Source of the DNA: Gammaproteobacteria bacterium
GTDB lineage: Bacteria; Pseudomonadota; Gammaproteobacteria; Pseudomonadales; Azotimanducaceae
DNA length: 39,743 bases
Assembly (NCBI GenBank): GCA_026709365.1
Contig: JAPOTD010000116.1
Location: 1 to 39,743, forward strand
Direction of reading: 5' to 3'
This document shows positions 39,498 to 39,743 of this stretch, piece by piece (the stretch's first letter is position 1; every line of letters starts with the position of its first letter). Below the pieces are notes generated by a model that was given only the letters and a program-made list of their open reading frames with translations, did no database searches and was not told the origin of the DNA. The position numbers and the translations under genes are program-made.

Positions 39498-39549
39498 ATG
39501 GCCCGACGCCGCGCCGTTGGGGAATGCTGAATTTTGTGAGTTAGTAAGA

Positions 39550-39743
39550 ATGAACAAGAGATCTTGGGTAGCCTTGATTGCCTTCGGGCTGCTTTCCGCC
39601 TCCTCGGCTTTGGCGCAGCCGGCGTTTTTCACTCAAACCGCTTTTGCGCCAAAGTTTGCGGAGGAGTACTTTGGCGAGGGCAAGCAGAGGGGGGTTATGC
39701 TCAGCAGTTTGCCCTTAGCAGACAGGGCGTTGGTCGAATTGGC
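39550..39743 (+). CDS. Exported protein of unknown function, N-terminal 64 residues (runs off the right edge)
   Basis: The ATG at 39550 opens a frame that continues to the window end. It begins with a clear Sec signal peptide: NKRSW, then VALIAFGLLSASSALA, with a probable cut before QPAFF. The visible mature part (FFTQTAFAPKFAEEYFGEGK and onward) matches no family I know. It starts 53 bp after the 136-bp inverted-repeat element. No strong Shine-Dalgarno is seen. Confidence 0.65.
   Translation, partial: MNKRSWVALIAFGLLSASSALAQPAFFTQTAFAPKFAEEYFGEGKQRGVMLSSLPLADRALVEL

Larger units (their letters stand above)
39140..39549. other. 410-bp intergenic region with two inverted-repeat elements
   Basis: No gene is supported. 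It contains a degenerate copy of the dispersed GTTTCGC palindrome (39259-39282) and a 136-bp element bounded by 21-bp imperfect inverted repeats (39362-39497). Confidence 0.6.

Overview
This window looks like a contiguous piece of the chromosome of a GC-rich gammaproteobacterium. The placement rests on gene order and on the E. coli/Pseudomonas-like sequences of Nth, MetG, PurM, Hda and the Rnf subunits. Conserved blocks are yciO-trpS-scpA-scpB-rluB, the divergent pair metG / mrp-dcd, metG-rnf-nth, and purM / DUF2066-CDP-alcohol phosphotransferase-hda. No genus can be named from the sequence. Several copies of Uma2, DUF4351 and AAA-ATPase/PD-(D/E)XK nuclease families, which often multiply in symbiont or environmental genomes, mark the accessory parts. 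No rRNA, tRNA, insertion sequence or CRISPR array was seen.

Layout. 1-152: start of an AAA-ATPase-like nuclease gene running off the left edge. 312-4898 (minus): yciO, then the tightly overlapping trpS-scpA-scpB, then rluB, covering tRNA charging, chromosome condensation and rRNA pseudouridylation. 5132-10612 (minus): a compact four-gene unit made of an Xre/DUF2384 antitoxin, a RES toxin, a small unknown protein and a 1391-residue SNF2 helicase. It sits behind a good promoter that carries an operator-like palindrome. 10701-16929 (minus): metG, rnfA, an rnfB-rnfC' fusion, rnfD, rnfG, rnfE and nth, with every Rnf junction overlapping. The NADH/FMN-binding part of RnfC is absent, which is the most striking observation in the window. 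17112-18697 (plus): mrp and dcd. 18694-18975: a Uma2 gene remnant, lying where purN usually follows purM. 19007-20056 (minus): purM. 20215-23678 (plus): DUF2066, CDP-alcohol phosphotransferase, hda and a Firmicutes-like murG. 23746-26286 (minus): a large secreted serine protease, divergent from ssb.

The right third is more accessory. A glutathione transferase and a small monooxygenase are separated by a short triplicated segment that creates a 31-codon frame. After them come a Uma2/AAA-ATPase run-on ORF, a PA0069-type radical SAM protein, a sodium:solute symporter with a structured leader, an orphan HicB antitoxin, glutamine-dependent NAD synthetase, an exported metallo-beta-lactamase-fold protein with a degenerate metal site, ribosomal protein bTHX, a DUF4351 protein and the start of an exported unknown protein.

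Two themes recur outside genes. Short tandem duplications lie just upstream of start codons (20161, 26354, 27759 and 34864), and a palindrome built on GGAGTTTCGC/GCGAAACTCC is scattered in intergenic regions. All functional statements are inferences from sequence and family knowledge; no database search was possible.
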